Assembly (NCBI GenBank): GCA_044374195.1
Contig: JBILOY010000018.1
Coordinates: 1 to 46,988, forward strand
Direction of reading: 5' to 3'
Length of the DNA: 46,988 nt
Source: CAIKZY01 sp044374195
GTDB lineage: Bacteria; Actinomycetota; Actinomycetes; S36-B12
The notes beneath the pieces were generated by a model. The model did no database searches. It saw nothing but the letters and a program-made list of their open reading frames with translations, and had not been told where the DNA came from. Position 1 is the first letter of the stretch. Each line of letters starts with the position of its first letter. Both the position numbers and the translations under genes were made by a program. Of this stretch, positions 7,323 through 15,939 are shown piece by piece.

Positions 7323-8438
7323 TTGCGCGAATACGTCCTCTGCCTGCTGGCCGCCGCGGCGGTCACGTACTTGACGACCCCGCTTGTTCGCGCTCTTGCG
7401 ATCCGGTGGGGCTTCATGGCCGAGGTCCGCGATCGCGATGTGCACGCAGAGCCAACGCCTCGCCTCGGTGGTCTGGCCATGCTGCTCGGCCTACTCGCTG
7501 GGCTCCTGCTTGCCAGCAAGCTGCCGATGATGAAGTCGGTGTTCTCCGGCGGAAATCAGCAGTGGGCCTTGCTCTCCGCAGTCGCAGTGATCGTCATTCT
7601 CGGCATCGTCGATGACAAATGGGGCCTCGATGCCCCGGTGAAGCTCGCCGGCCAAGTACTTGCCGCTGGACTGATGGCGTTCCAAGGCATTGCGGTGGTC
7701 TGGCTGCCGATCGGGGGAACGTTCGTTCTTGATCCACTGACGAGCGTGCTGGTCACTGTGCTCATCGTCCTGGTGAGCATCAACGCCATCAACTTCATCG
7801 ACGGGCTCGACGGGCTGGCCGCAGGCATCGTGGCCGTCGCGGCAGGAGCCTTCTTCGCCTACTCCTATCTGCTTTCGGTCGAGATGGGTGTCGAACGCGC
7901 AACTCTCGCGACGTTGGTGAGTGCGCTGCTCGTAGGCATGTGCCTGGGGTTCTTGCCCAGCAATACCTTCCCGGCCAAGATCTTCATGGGCGATACGGGC
8001 TCGATGATGCTCGGCCTTTTACTTGCCGCCGCCACCATCACTCTCTCCGGGCAGGTCGACCCCAATGCGGTAGGCCGAGCCACACTGCTGCCGGCACTCC
8101 TGCCGATCTTGCTGCCCGTCGCGGTGATGGCCGTGCCCCTCGTCGACCTGCTCCTGGCTGTGGTGCGCCGCACTCGCGCGGGCCGCAGCCCCTTTGCCCC
8201 CGACAAGCAGCATCTGCATCACCGACTTCTGGAGATGGGACACTCCCAGCGGCGTGCGGTCATCCTCATGTACGCCTGGACAGCCCTCATCGCCTTCGCG
8301 GCCGTGGCCGTGGCCTTCGTTCCGGTGCCTTATGCCCTCGGTGGCTTCGCCCTGGGTCTGGCCGTGCTCCTGTGGGCAGTGCGGCGGCCAGGTCATAGTG
8401 ATCTGGGAGAGTCCGCCACCTCGCGAATGCGGGCGTGA
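7323..8438 (+). CDS. WecA/TagO-type undecaprenyl-phosphate N-acetylhexosamine-1-phosphate transferase
   Basis: Polytopic membrane enzyme of the MraY/WecA family. It transfers a sugar-1-phosphate from a UDP-sugar to undecaprenyl phosphate, starting wall polysaccharide or arabinogalactan-type linker synthesis. It has 371 residues with about ten hydrophobic segments. Family aspartates are visible: FIDGLDG with D160 and D163, and MGDTGS with D224; the cytoplasmic histidine motif QHLHHRL is near residue 296. The start is TTG 7323 (family N-termini often begin MREY), 11 bp after glyA. The mycobacterial counterpart is called rfe or wecA and also stands just before the atp operon. The sugar substrate cannot be read from sequence. 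Confidence 0.9.
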   Translation: MREYVLCLLAAAAVTYLTTPLVRALAIRWGFMAEVRDRDVHAEPTPRLGGLAMLLGLLAGLLLASKLPMMKSVFSGGNQQWALLSAVAVIVILGIVDDKWGLDAPVKLAGQVLAAGLMAFQGIAVVWLPIGGTFVLDPLTSVLVTVLIVLVSINAINFIDGLDGLAAGIVAVAAGAFFAYSYLLSVEMGVERATLATLVSALLVGMCLGFLPSNTFPAKIFMGDTGSMMLGLLLAAATITLSGQVDPNAVGRATLLPALLPILLPVAVMAVPLVDLLLAVVRRTRAGRSPFAPDKQHLHHRLLEMGHSQRRAVILMYAWTALIAFAAVAVAFVPVPYALGGFALGLAVLLWAVRRPGHSDLGESATSRMRA

Positions 8439-8482
8439 GCCACCCCACCGTGGACGGTGGTACCGCCTCGTCAACCATTTGA

Positions 8483-8488
8483 TAGCGT
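8483..8488 (+). promoter_or_regulatory. Candidate -10 box for leaderless atpI transcript
   Basis: TAGCGT ends exactly 6 nt before the GTG start at 8495 and no Shine-Dalgarno sequence is present. This spacing places the transcription start at or next to the start codon. It may be the head promoter of the ATP synthase operon. Confidence 0.45.
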
Positions 8489-8494
8489 CACAGG

Positions 8495-8914
8495 GTGTCC
8501 AGCACCCCGCCCACCACCATTGACGCCCTGGTTCTCAAGAGAGCCGGCATCCTGACTGTCCTGGCGGGCGCGATCATCACCGTGATCTCGGCCTTCATCT
8601 CCGGTTCTGCTGGCGTGATCGGTGCGATCTTCGCCACAGTGGTCGTTGTCGTCTTCTTCTCTGCGGGCCAGCTGACCTTGGGCAAAGTGCTGCGAACTAA
8701 CCCTGAATTGGCCATGTCAGTGGCGTTGGTGATCTACCTGGCGAAGATCGGAATCTTGTTCGTACTCATCATTTTGTTCTCGGAAACAACACTTTTCGAC
8801 ACCAAGGTCTTCGCCATGACCGTTGTTTTGTGCACCCTTGTCTGGACCGCGGCAGAGGTCTGGATCTTCGCCCGCACCAAGGTGTTGTACGTCGATCCCG
8901 GGGCCGGAAAATGA
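8495..8914 (+). CDS. AtpI-like membrane protein
   Basis: A 139-residue protein with about four transmembrane segments (roughly residues 16-37, 40-60, 73-96 and 101-124) and a short polar tail. It occupies the place of ATP synthase protein I (Rv1303 in M. tuberculosis) between the WecA-type gene and atpB. AtpI proteins assist c-ring assembly or Mg2+/Ca2+ supply for the enzyme. Sequence similarity in this family is weak, so the call rests on position, size and topology. The start is GTG with no visible Shine-Dalgarno sequence. The stop overlaps the next gene in ATGA. Confidence 0.7.
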   Translation: MSSTPPTTIDALVLKRAGILTVLAGAIITVISAFISGSAGVIGAIFATVVVVVFFSAGQLTLGKVLRTNPELAMSVALVIYLAKIGILFVLIILFSETTLFDTKVFAMTVVLCTLVWTAAEVWIFARTKVLYVDPGAGK

Positions 8915-9237
8915 CGCCCCCCACACCACCTGCACGCCGCTCATGGTGGTACGGTTCCGTCGAAACACAGCGGTCTACTTCTTCCGAGGAATCTCGAAGA
9001 ATGGCCGACTCTGCATGGTCAATCTCCAGTCGCTTGATCGCCGGTCTGATCCTCTACACCGCGATCGGCTGGGTGGTATCCCTGTGGGTCGGACACCAGG
9101 CAGTGCTGATGGCCATCGGGGCGCTTTTCGGTCTGGGGCTTTCGTACTTCCTGATCTTCAGGGGGCTTCGCAAGGAAGACACCACGCTCGACGCAGATGA
9201 AATCCGCCGAGAGCGAGTTCGACAGCAATACCGGTAG
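8911..9237 (+). CDS. AtpZ/AtpI-family small membrane protein
   Basis: A 108-residue protein with a polar, Arg/Ser-rich N-terminus and two transmembrane segments at about residues 41-60 and 65-83 joined by a GW...WVG turn typical of AtpZ/AtpI-family proteins. The C-terminus is charged. ATG 8911 overlaps the stop of the upstream gene; ATG 9001 is an alternative that would give a 78-residue form and has GAGGAA upstream. It precedes atpB by 57 bp. Together with the preceding gene it suggests two accessory ATP synthase assembly proteins in one operon. Confidence 0.72.
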   Translation: MTPPTPPARRSWWYGSVETQRSTSSEESRRMADSAWSISSRLIAGLILYTAIGWVVSLWVGHQAVLMAIGALFGLGLSYFLIFRGLRKEDTTLDADEIRRERVRQQYR

Positions 9238-9294
9238 TTGTAGAGGGCGCGTGGTCACCAGATCTCGCACCGTGGCAGTTCTTGGAGGATCTGC

Positions 9295-10122
9295 GTGTCG
9301 GCTGATGTAGTACTCGCCTCCGGCGGGCCCTCGTGCCATCTGATGTCGGGCTGCGGTTTCCCCGCGCCCGGTGCCGAAATCTTCCAGTTCGACGCCATGG
9401 TGTCTCCGACCATTTTTGGCGTCACCTTCGACATCACCAAGACCACGATCCTTCTGTTCTTGGCGGTCGCGATCATCCTCGGCTTCTTCCTCTACGCCTT
9501 CCGTAAGCCGAAGCTGGTGCCCCGTGGCTCGCAGAACGTCGGCGAGGTCGGTTACCTCTTCATCCGCGACGGCATTGCCCGCGAGGCCATGGGCAAGGAG
9601 GGCGACAAGTTCGTCCCCTTCCTGTTCTCCTTCTTCTTCCTCGTGTGGCTACTTAATTTCTGGGCCATCGTGCCCTTCGCCCAGATCCCGGTCACCTCGA
9701 TCTTCGCCATTCCGGTCGCCTTCGCGATCATCGTCTACGCCACGTGGGTCCCGCTGGGTATCTACAAGCAGGGCTTCATTCCGTTCTTCAAGAACATGAT
9801 GTTCCCCCCGGGTGTCCCGAAGGCGATGTACGTCCTGCTGGCACCGATCGAGCTCATCTCGAACATCTTGGTTCGCCCCTTCACGCACTCCGTGCGTCTG
9901 TTCGCGAACATGTTCGCGGGCCATCTGCTCATCGCGTCCTTCTCGGTCGCGGCCTTCTACCTGATCAGCGCAAGCGTGGTCGGTATCCTGGGCTCAGCCG
10001 CGTCCTTCGCGGTCGCTGTGGCTCTCACCGGATTTGAGGTGCTGATCCAGGCACTTCAGGCGTACATCTTCACCCTGCTCGCCGCTGTCTACATCAACGG
10101 TGCGCTACACGCGGAGCACTAA
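9295..10122 (+). CDS. atpB: ATP synthase Fo subunit a
   Basis: Membrane stator subunit that forms the two proton half-channels against the c-ring. It has 275 residues and five to six hydrophobic helices. The essential arginine is R201 in SVRLFANMFAGH. GTG 9295 is preceded by TTGGAGGA at a good distance. The N-terminus (about 35 residues) is longer than the E. coli form but usual for actinobacteria. It is the first gene of the classical atpBEFHAGDC order. Confidence 0.96.
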   Translation: MSADVVLASGGPSCHLMSGCGFPAPGAEIFQFDAMVSPTIFGVTFDITKTTILLFLAVAIILGFFLYAFRKPKLVPRGSQNVGEVGYLFIRDGIAREAMGKEGDKFVPFLFSFFFLVWLLNFWAIVPFAQIPVTSIFAIPVAFAIIVYATWVPLGIYKQGFIPFFKNMMFPPGVPKAMYVLLAPIELISNILVRPFTHSVRLFANMFAGHLLIASFSVAAFYLISASVVGILGSAASFAVAVALTGFEVLIQALQAYIFTLLAAVYINGALHAEH

Positions 10123-10161
10123 GAGCTCCGCATAATTGAATATCTGGTTCGAAGCCTCAGA

Positions 10162-10181
10162 CCGACGGAACTGGCCGTCGG
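10162..10181 (+). promoter_or_regulatory. Hairpin in the atpB-atpE spacer
   Basis: CCGACGG (10162-10168) and CCGTCGG (10175-10181) form a perfect 7-bp stem with a 6-nt loop, 10 nt before the atpE ribosome binding site. No T-tract follows, so it is unlikely to be a terminator. It may protect or set a processing point for the atpE message, whose product is needed in many copies per enzyme; this is inference. Confidence 0.55.
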
Positions 10182-10203
10182 CCCGAAAAGTAAAGGAAAC
10201 GAC

Positions 10204-10431
10204 ATGACGCTCCTTGCAGAGCTCACCGGCTCGATCGGCTCCGTCGGCTACGGCCTGGCAGCCATTGGTCCCGGCATCGGTATCGGCATCATCTTCGGCC
10301 AGGGTGTGCAGGCAATCGCCCGCCAGCCTGAGGCCTACGGCGTCATTCGCCAGAACATGCTCCTCGGCTTCGCCCTTGCTGAGGCACTTGCCCTCATCGG
10401 CTTCGTCGTTCCCTTCGTCTTCGGCAAGTAA
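10204..10431 (+). CDS. atpE: ATP synthase Fo subunit c
   Basis: Proteolipid that forms the rotating c-ring. It has 75 residues in a two-helix hairpin: a glycine-rich first helix (GPGIGIGIIFGQG), the polar loop RQP at 40-42, and the proton-binding Glu60 in the second helix. The residues after Glu60 are Ala-Leu and lack the Ser-Thr pair seen in well-known sodium-binding rings, so it is most likely proton-driven. AAAGGA lies 6 nt before the ATG. A hairpin precedes it in the 81-bp spacer. Confidence 0.97.
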   Translation: MTLLAELTGSIGSVGYGLAAIGPGIGIGIIFGQGVQAIARQPEAYGVIRQNMLLGFALAEALALIGFVVPFVFGK

Positions 10432-10477
10432 TCCCGAATTCGTACATCCACTCGTTGGACTCTGAAGGGCTAACGTC

Positions 10478-11050
10478 GTGACAAACGTTTTTGCAGCGGT
10501 TCTCTCCGCGATTCCCAGCGCCGGAGGCGCAGGCGGCGAGGAGATGCCGTCGGTACTCGCGGTACCGATCGATGAACTGATCATCGGCATCATTGCCTTC
10601 CTGATCGTGTTCGGTGTGCTGGGCAAGCTCGCACTACCGGCAATCAAGAAGACTCTTGCTGAGCGCACCGAGCTCATCGAGGGCGGTCTTGCCAAGGCTG
10701 ATGAGACCCAGGCCGAGGCGCAGCGCATTCTCGAGGAGTACAAGGCAGCACTTGCCTCGGCCCGCGAGGAAGCAGCGGCGATTCGCACCCAGGCTCAGGC
10801 TGATCGCACTGCCATCGTCGAAGAGGCTCGCAATGAGGCTCGCACGGCAGCGGCAGCGGTCACGGCAGCAGCCGAGGCCCAGATCGTGGCTGAGCGCAAC
10901 CAGGCCACCTCGGCGCTGACCCGCCAGGTGGGCGAGCTCGCCGTTGGTCTGGCCGGCAAGGTCGTCGGCCAGTCTCTCGAAGATGACGCACGCGTGCGCG
11001 CAACCGTCGACGCCTTCATCGCTGATCTCGAGCAGCAGGCGGCACGCTGA
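10478..11050 (+). CDS. atpF: ATP synthase Fo subunit b
   Basis: Peripheral stalk subunit. The 190-residue product has a short hydrophilic start, one transmembrane helix at about 32-50 (ELIIGIIAFLIVFGVLGKLA), then a long Ala/Glu-rich helix (about 55-165) that forms the coiled stalk. GTG 10478 is preceded by GAAGGG. TGA overlaps the atpH ATG by one base (TGATG), indicating coupled translation of two stalk partners. Confidence 0.95.
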   Translation: MTNVFAAVLSAIPSAGGAGGEEMPSVLAVPIDELIIGIIAFLIVFGVLGKLALPAIKKTLAERTELIEGGLAKADETQAEAQRILEEYKAALASAREEAAAIRTQAQADRTAIVEEARNEARTAAAAVTAAAEAQIVAERNQATSALTRQVGELAVGLAGKVVGQSLEDDARVRATVDAFIADLEQQAAR

Positions 11051-11859
11051 TGCTCGGAGCCAGCCGCGGATCCCTCGCACGCCAGTCAGAGGCACTTGAT
11101 TCCCGACTCGGGAACTCAGGCGTCGCTGGGCTTGCGGCTGATCTGCTGTCCGTTTCCGGTCTGCTGGATACCCAGAAGCAGCTGCGCAATGCGCTCGCTG
11201 ACTCCGGCCAGCCGGCTGCCGGTCGACAGGCCCTGGTTCGCCAGATCCTTGACGGCCGCGTCGGACAGCCCGCGGTAGACGTCCTGGCCGATGTCATGGC
11301 TGAGCGCTGGTCGAATGACCAAGATCTCCTGCTGTCCATCGAGCAGCTCGCCTTCCAGGCGGCGTTCGCAGGCGCAGCAGCCGACGACACCCTCGACGCT
11401 ACGGAGGAGGAACTCTTCCTCTTCGGCCGCGCCCTGGATGCCTCATCCGAGCTGCAGATGGCCCTGACCGATCCGGCACAGCCGGCCCAGGTCAAGGCAC
11501 GCATCGTTCGCGACCTCATCGGAGCACGCACGACGGCGACGACTACCCAGGTTCTCGAGTACGCCGTCGGCCATCTTCACGGTCGTCGCATCGACTCAGT
11601 CGTCGACATCCTCTGCGAGCTCGCGGCCACCCAGCGCCAAAAGCTCATTGCTGAGGTCCGCGTAGCAGCACCCCTGACTGATAGCCAAAAGCAGCGCCTC
11701 ACGGCAGCACTCAGCACGCTCAAGGGCCGTACCGTTCGCCTGAACGTTGCGGTCGACCCGTCGGTTCTAGGCGGCGCACATGTCAAGGTCGGCGATGAGG
11801 TTATCGACGGCACTGTCGCGTCCCGTCTGGAGCAGGCACGCCGAGCCATCCTCGGCTAA
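11050..11859 (+). CDS. atpH: ATP synthase F1 subunit delta
   Basis: Connects the peripheral stalk to the top of F1. At 269 residues it is longer than the ~180-residue E. coli protein, as in streptomycetes, and is not the fused b-delta form of mycobacteria. The conserved C-terminal delta signature (VDPSVLGGAHVKVGDEVIDGS-like, about 236-256) is clear. The start ATG overlaps the atpF stop. A 79-bp spacer with a weak CCCGC/GCGGG hairpin separates it from atpA. Confidence 0.95.
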   Translation: MLGASRGSLARQSEALDSRLGNSGVAGLAADLLSVSGLLDTQKQLRNALADSGQPAAGRQALVRQILDGRVGQPAVDVLADVMAERWSNDQDLLLSIEQLAFQAAFAGAAADDTLDATEEELFLFGRALDASSELQMALTDPAQPAQVKARIVRDLIGARTTATTTQVLEYAVGHLHGRRIDSVVDILCELAATQRQKLIAEVRVAAPLTDSQKQRLTAALSTLKGRTVRLNVAVDPSVLGGAHVKVGDEVIDGTVASRLEQARRAILG

Positions 11860-11938
11860 GCAACACCGGCAACACCCGCACGCCACACAGAAATGACAGA
11901 TTCCCGCACCAGCGGGCCGAGAAAGAGAGCAGGACCCC

Positions 11939-13573
11939 ATGACGGAGCTGACGATCCGACCGGAAGAGATCCGGGATGCGATCGAGCGGAACGTCGCGGC
12001 GTACTCGCCGGAGACAGCTCGTGAAGAGGTTGGTCGCGTCATCGAGACCGGTGACGGAATCGCACGCGTGGAAGGCCTCCACTCGGCAATGACCAACGAA
12101 CTGCTGGAGTTCGAGGGCGGCCTTCTTGGCGTAGCCCTGAACCTCGACATTCGCGAGATCGGTGTCGTGCTCCTCGGCGACGGCTCGAAGATCGAGGAAG
12201 GCCAGGCCGTGCGTCGCACGGGCGAAGTCCTCTCGGTTCCCGTGGGCGATGCCTTCATGGGCCGCGTGGTCGACCCCCTGGGCAACCCGATCGACGGCCT
12301 CGGCCCGATCGCTGCTGAGGCTCGCCGCGCACTCGAGGTCCAGGCGCCTACCGTCGTCGAGCGCCAGCCCGTCAAGGAGCCGCTGCTGACTGGCATCAAG
12401 GCCATTGACGCCATGACCGCCATCGGCCGCGGCCAGCGCCAGCTGATCATCGGTGACCGCCAGACCGGCAAGACCGCCGTCTGCCTCGACACGATCCTCA
12501 ACCAGCGGGAGAACTGGCTGACCGGTGACCCGAAGAAGCAGGTGCGCTGCGTTTACGTCGCCATCGGCCAGAAGGGCTCCACCATCGCCTCGGTCAAGGG
12601 TGCACTCGAGGAGTACGGAGCGATGGAGTACACCACCATCGTGGCCGCGCCGGCCTCTGACCCCGCAGGCTTTAAGTACCTCGCTCCCTACACCGGCTCG
12701 GCCATCGGCCAGCACTGGATGTACAGCGGCAAGCACGTTCTCATCGTGTTCGACGACCTGTCCAAGCAGGCCGAGGCCTACCGCGCCGTGTCGCTGCTGC
12801 TGCGCCGGCCGCCGGGACGCGAGGCATACCCCGGTGACGTCTTCTACTTGCACTCCCGTCTGCTCGAGCGCTGCGCAAAGCTCTCCGACGAGATGGGCGC
12901 CGGCTCCATGACCGGTCTTCCGGTCATCGAGACCAAGGCCAACGACGTCTCGGCCTACATCCCGACCAACGTCATCTCGATCACCGATGGCCAGTGCTTC
13001 TTGGAGTCTGACCTCTTCAACTCCGGTGTTCGCCCGGCCATCAACGTCGGTATCTCTGTGTCGCGTGTCGGTGGCTCAGCACAGACCAAGGCCATGAAGA
13101 AGGTTGCCGGCCGACTGCGCCTTAACCTCGCGCAGTTCCGCGAGCTCGAGGCCTTCGCGGCCTTTGGCTCGGATCTTGATGCAGCGTCGAAGGCGCAGCT
13201 CGAGCGTGGTGCACGCCTGGTCGAGCTCCTCAAGCAGCCTCAGTACAAGCCCCAGTCCATGGAGCGCGAGGTTGTCTCGGTGTGGTCCGGAACAACCGGC
13301 CAGCTCGATGACGTCCCGGTCGAGGACATCCGCCGCTTTGATGCTGAGTTCCTCGACTACGTCTCGCGCACCAACATGGGCGTCTTCGATGCGATTCGTA
13401 CGACCACGGATCTCTCCGATGACACGGTCGCGGTGCTCGAGAAGGCCATTGCCGATTTCAAGCGCCAGTTCACGACCTCGGCGGGCACCATCTTGGTCAA
13501 CGACGAGCCGGTTGAGGCCATCGCTGACTCAGACATCGACCCCACCCAGATCAAGCGGGCGGTTCGGGGCTAA
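11939..13573 (+). CDS. atpA: ATP synthase F1 subunit alpha
   Basis: Non-catalytic nucleotide-binding subunit of the F1 hexamer, 544 residues, full length. Beta-barrel domain to about residue 95, nucleotide domain with Walker A GDRQTGKT at 172-179, and a C-terminal helical domain. The tail after about residue 510 extends beyond the E. coli protein, as is usual in actinobacteria. The ATG lies downstream of GAGAAAGAGAGCAGGA. Four bases separate its stop from the atpG ATG. Confidence 0.98.
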   Translation: MTELTIRPEEIRDAIERNVAAYSPETAREEVGRVIETGDGIARVEGLHSAMTNELLEFEGGLLGVALNLDIREIGVVLLGDGSKIEEGQAVRRTGEVLSVPVGDAFMGRVVDPLGNPIDGLGPIAAEARRALEVQAPTVVERQPVKEPLLTGIKAIDAMTAIGRGQRQLIIGDRQTGKTAVCLDTILNQRENWLTGDPKKQVRCVYVAIGQKGSTIASVKGALEEYGAMEYTTIVAAPASDPAGFKYLAPYTGSAIGQHWMYSGKHVLIVFDDLSKQAEAYRAVSLLLRRPPGREAYPGDVFYLHSRLLERCAKLSDEMGAGSMTGLPVIETKANDVSAYIPTNVISITDGQCFLESDLFNSGVRPAINVGISVSRVGGSAQTKAMKKVAGRLRLNLAQFRELEAFAAFGSDLDAASKAQLERGARLVELLKQPQYKPQSMEREVVSVWSGTTGQLDDVPVEDIRRFDAEFLDYVSRTNMGVFDAIRTTTDLSDDTVAVLEKAIADFKRQFTTSAGTILVNDEPVEAIADSDIDPTQIKRAVRG

Positions 13574-13577
13574 CTCG

Positions 13578-14474
13578 ATGGGTGCACAGCTCAGGGTCTA
13601 CAGGCGGCGCATTCGCTCCGTCCAGGCGACCAAGAAGATCACGAAGGCTATGGAGCTCATCGCTTCGTCGCGCATCGTGAAGGCACAGCAGCGCCTTGAT
13701 GCGTCGTTGCCGTACCTGAACCAGATGGTTGAGGCAATCTCGGCCGCTGCGACAGGTGCGTCCGACGTCTCCAAGCACCCGCTGATGGCCAACACCGAGA
13801 ATCGCACTCGTGCGGCAGTTCTTGTTGTCACGGCTGACCGCGGTCTCGCCGGTGCGTACTCGTCGAATGCGATCAAGGAGGCCGAGGGCCTCATCCGCAA
13901 CCTCGCCGAGAAGGGCATCACTGCGATTCCCTACGTCGTCGGTCGCAAGGGCGTGGCGTACTACAAGTTCCGCGAGCGCGTGATGGGTGGCACCTACACA
14001 GGATTCACCGATCAGCCGACCTACGCCAAGGCCAAGGAAATCGGCAGCGATTTGCTCGATGCCTTCTTCCTGCCCTCGGCTGAGGGTGGCGTCGACGAGA
14101 TCCACATCGTCTACACGCACTTCGTGTCGATGGTGACCCAGGTAGCTCGCGTGCGTCGCATCTTGCCGCTTGAGGTCGTCGACGAGGTTGTCGAGAAGAG
14201 CGATAATCCCTCGCCCCTCTACGAGTTCGAGCCCGGCCCCGAGGCGGTTCTCGACGGCTTGCTTCCGCGATTCGTCCAGCACTCCATCTACTCCGCACTC
14301 CTCATGTCCGCAGCGTCCGAGCATGCCGCTCGCCGCCGCGCCATGAAGAGCGCAACCGACAACGCCGAAGAGCTCATCAAGACGTTGTCACGTCAGGCCA
14401 ACCAGGCCCGCCAGGCCGAGATCACCCAGGAAATCAGCGAGATCGTCGGCGGCGCCGACGCTCTGTCCGCTTAA
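13578..14474 (+). CDS. atpG: ATP synthase F1 subunit gamma
   Basis: Central rotor shaft, 298 residues. The N-terminal helix signature (RRRIRSVQATKKITKAMELI) and the C-terminal helix containing ATDNAEELI are conserved. The chosen ATG 13578 is 4 bp after the atpA stop. The frame remains open far upstream inside atpA, but that extension is an out-of-frame shadow. The Shine-Dalgarno sequence is poor, so translation probably re-initiates after atpA. Confidence 0.96.
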   Translation: MGAQLRVYRRRIRSVQATKKITKAMELIASSRIVKAQQRLDASLPYLNQMVEAISAAATGASDVSKHPLMANTENRTRAAVLVVTADRGLAGAYSSNAIKEAEGLIRNLAEKGITAIPYVVGRKGVAYYKFRERVMGGTYTGFTDQPTYAKAKEIGSDLLDAFFLPSAEGGVDEIHIVYTHFVSMVTQVARVRRILPLEVVDEVVEKSDNPSPLYEFEPGPEAVLDGLLPRFVQHSIYSALLMSAASEHAARRRAMKSATDNAEELIKTLSRQANQARQAEITQEISEIVGGADALSA

Positions 14475-14493
14475 CGGTAGGAGAAGGAACACC

Positions 14494-15933
14494 ATGACCG
14501 CAACGGCTGAGAAGATCACCGGCGTCGGACGCGTCGCACGCGTCACTGGCCCGGTCGTCGACGTTGAATTCCCCGTCGAGGCTATGCCCGAGCTGTTCAA
14601 CGCACTCCAGGTTGACGTCTCGATCACCGAGGGCTCGCATCGCATGCTGACCCTCGAGGTTGCGCAGCACATCGGCGACAACATGGTCCGCGCTATCTCG
14701 ATGCAGCCCACCGACGGTCTCGTCCGCGGTGCCGCTGTCACCGACACGGGCGACCCGATCATGGTTCCCGTCGGTGATGTCACCAAGGGCCATGTCTGGA
14801 ACACCCTGGGTATTCCCATGGATGTCCCGGAGTCCTCGCTCGACATCAAGGAGCGCTGGTCGATTCACCGCCAGGCTCCGGCCTTCGATCAGCTCGAGTC
14901 CAAGACCGAGGTGTTCGCGACCGGCATTAAGGTCATCGACCTGCTGACCCCGTACGTCAAGGGCGGAAAGATCGGCCTGTTCGGTGGCGCCGGCGTCGGC
15001 AAGACGGTCCTCATCCAGGAGATGATTTACCGCGTGGCCGAGAACTTCGGCGGCGTGTCGGTGTTCGCCGGTGTGGGCGAGCGCACCCGTGAAGGCAATG
15101 ACCTCTTCCTGGAGATGACCGAGTCGGGCGTCATCGAGAAGACCGCACTTGTCTTCGGCCAGATGGACGAGCCGCCCGGAACGCGTCTGCGCGTGGCCCT
15201 GACCGCTTTGACCATGGCGGAGTACTTCCGCGATGTGCAGAAGCAGGACGTGCTGCTCTTCATTGACAACATCTTCCGTTTCACCCAGGCAGGCTCTGAG
15301 GTCTCCACTCTGCTCGGACGCATGCCGTCCGCAGTGGGTTACCAGCCGACCCTGGCTGACGAGATGGGCGTTCTCCAGGAGCGCATCACTTCGACCCGTG
15401 GTCACTCGATCACCTCGCTGCAGGCCATCTACGTCCCTGCTGACGACTTGACCGACCCGGCCCCGGCCACCACGTTCGCGCATCTTGATGCCACGACCGT
15501 GTTGTCGCGTCCGATCTCCGAGCTGGGTATCTACCCGGCCGTGGATCCGCTCGACTCGACCTCGCGAATTCTCGACCCGCGATACGTGGGCGATGAGCAC
15601 TATGCCGTTGCCGCTCGCGTCAAGGAGATCCTGCAGCGCTACAAGGATCTCCAGGACATCATCGCGATTCTCGGCATCGACGAGCTCTCCGAGGAAGACA
15701 AGATCATCGTGGGCCGTGCCCGTCGTATCCAGCGCTTCTTGTCTCAGAACATGTTCGTGGCCGAGGCCTTCACCGGCCAGCCCGGCTCGTTCGTGCCGGT
15801 CGAGGAGACCATCGCCTCGTTCCGTCGCCTGTGCGAGGGCGACTACGACCACCTTCCTGAGCAGGCCTTCTTCATGTGCGGTGGCATCGACGACGTCGAG
15901 AAGAACGCTGCAGCACTCGCGAAGGGCAACTAA
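14494..15933 (+). CDS. atpD: ATP synthase F1 subunit beta
   Basis: Catalytic subunit of F1, 479 residues. Walker A GGAGVGKT is at 164-171; the catalytic glutamate motif GERTREGND and the DELSEED-like lever ELSEED (about 398-403) are visible. The ribosome binding site AGGAGAAGGA is strong. It ends 6 bp before atpC. All key catalytic motifs are intact. Confidence 0.98.
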   Translation: MTATAEKITGVGRVARVTGPVVDVEFPVEAMPELFNALQVDVSITEGSHRMLTLEVAQHIGDNMVRAISMQPTDGLVRGAAVTDTGDPIMVPVGDVTKGHVWNTLGIPMDVPESSLDIKERWSIHRQAPAFDQLESKTEVFATGIKVIDLLTPYVKGGKIGLFGGAGVGKTVLIQEMIYRVAENFGGVSVFAGVGERTREGNDLFLEMTESGVIEKTALVFGQMDEPPGTRLRVALTALTMAEYFRDVQKQDVLLFIDNIFRFTQAGSEVSTLLGRMPSAVGYQPTLADEMGVLQERITSTRGHSITSLQAIYVPADDLTDPAPATTFAHLDATTVLSRPISELGIYPAVDPLDSTSRILDPRYVGDEHYAVAARVKEILQRYKDLQDIIAILGIDELSEEDKIIVGRARRIQRFLSQNMFVAEAFTGQPGSFVPVEETIASFRRLCEGDYDHLPEQAFFMCGGIDDVEKNAAALAKGN

Positions 15934-15939
15934 TCCATC

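Noticed and set aside
7193..7615. Plus-strand 140-codon frame across the glyA end and the WecA-type start
   Set aside because: Out-of-frame shadow of two confident genes.
11801..12853. 350-codon antisense frame opposite atpA
   Set aside because: Same cause as the frame opposite atpD; no start signal or family match.
13104..13577. Long N-terminal extension of the gamma subunit frame inside atpA
   Set aside because: The sequence is Ser/Arg-rich shadow coding in another frame of atpA; the true atpG start is ATG 13578.
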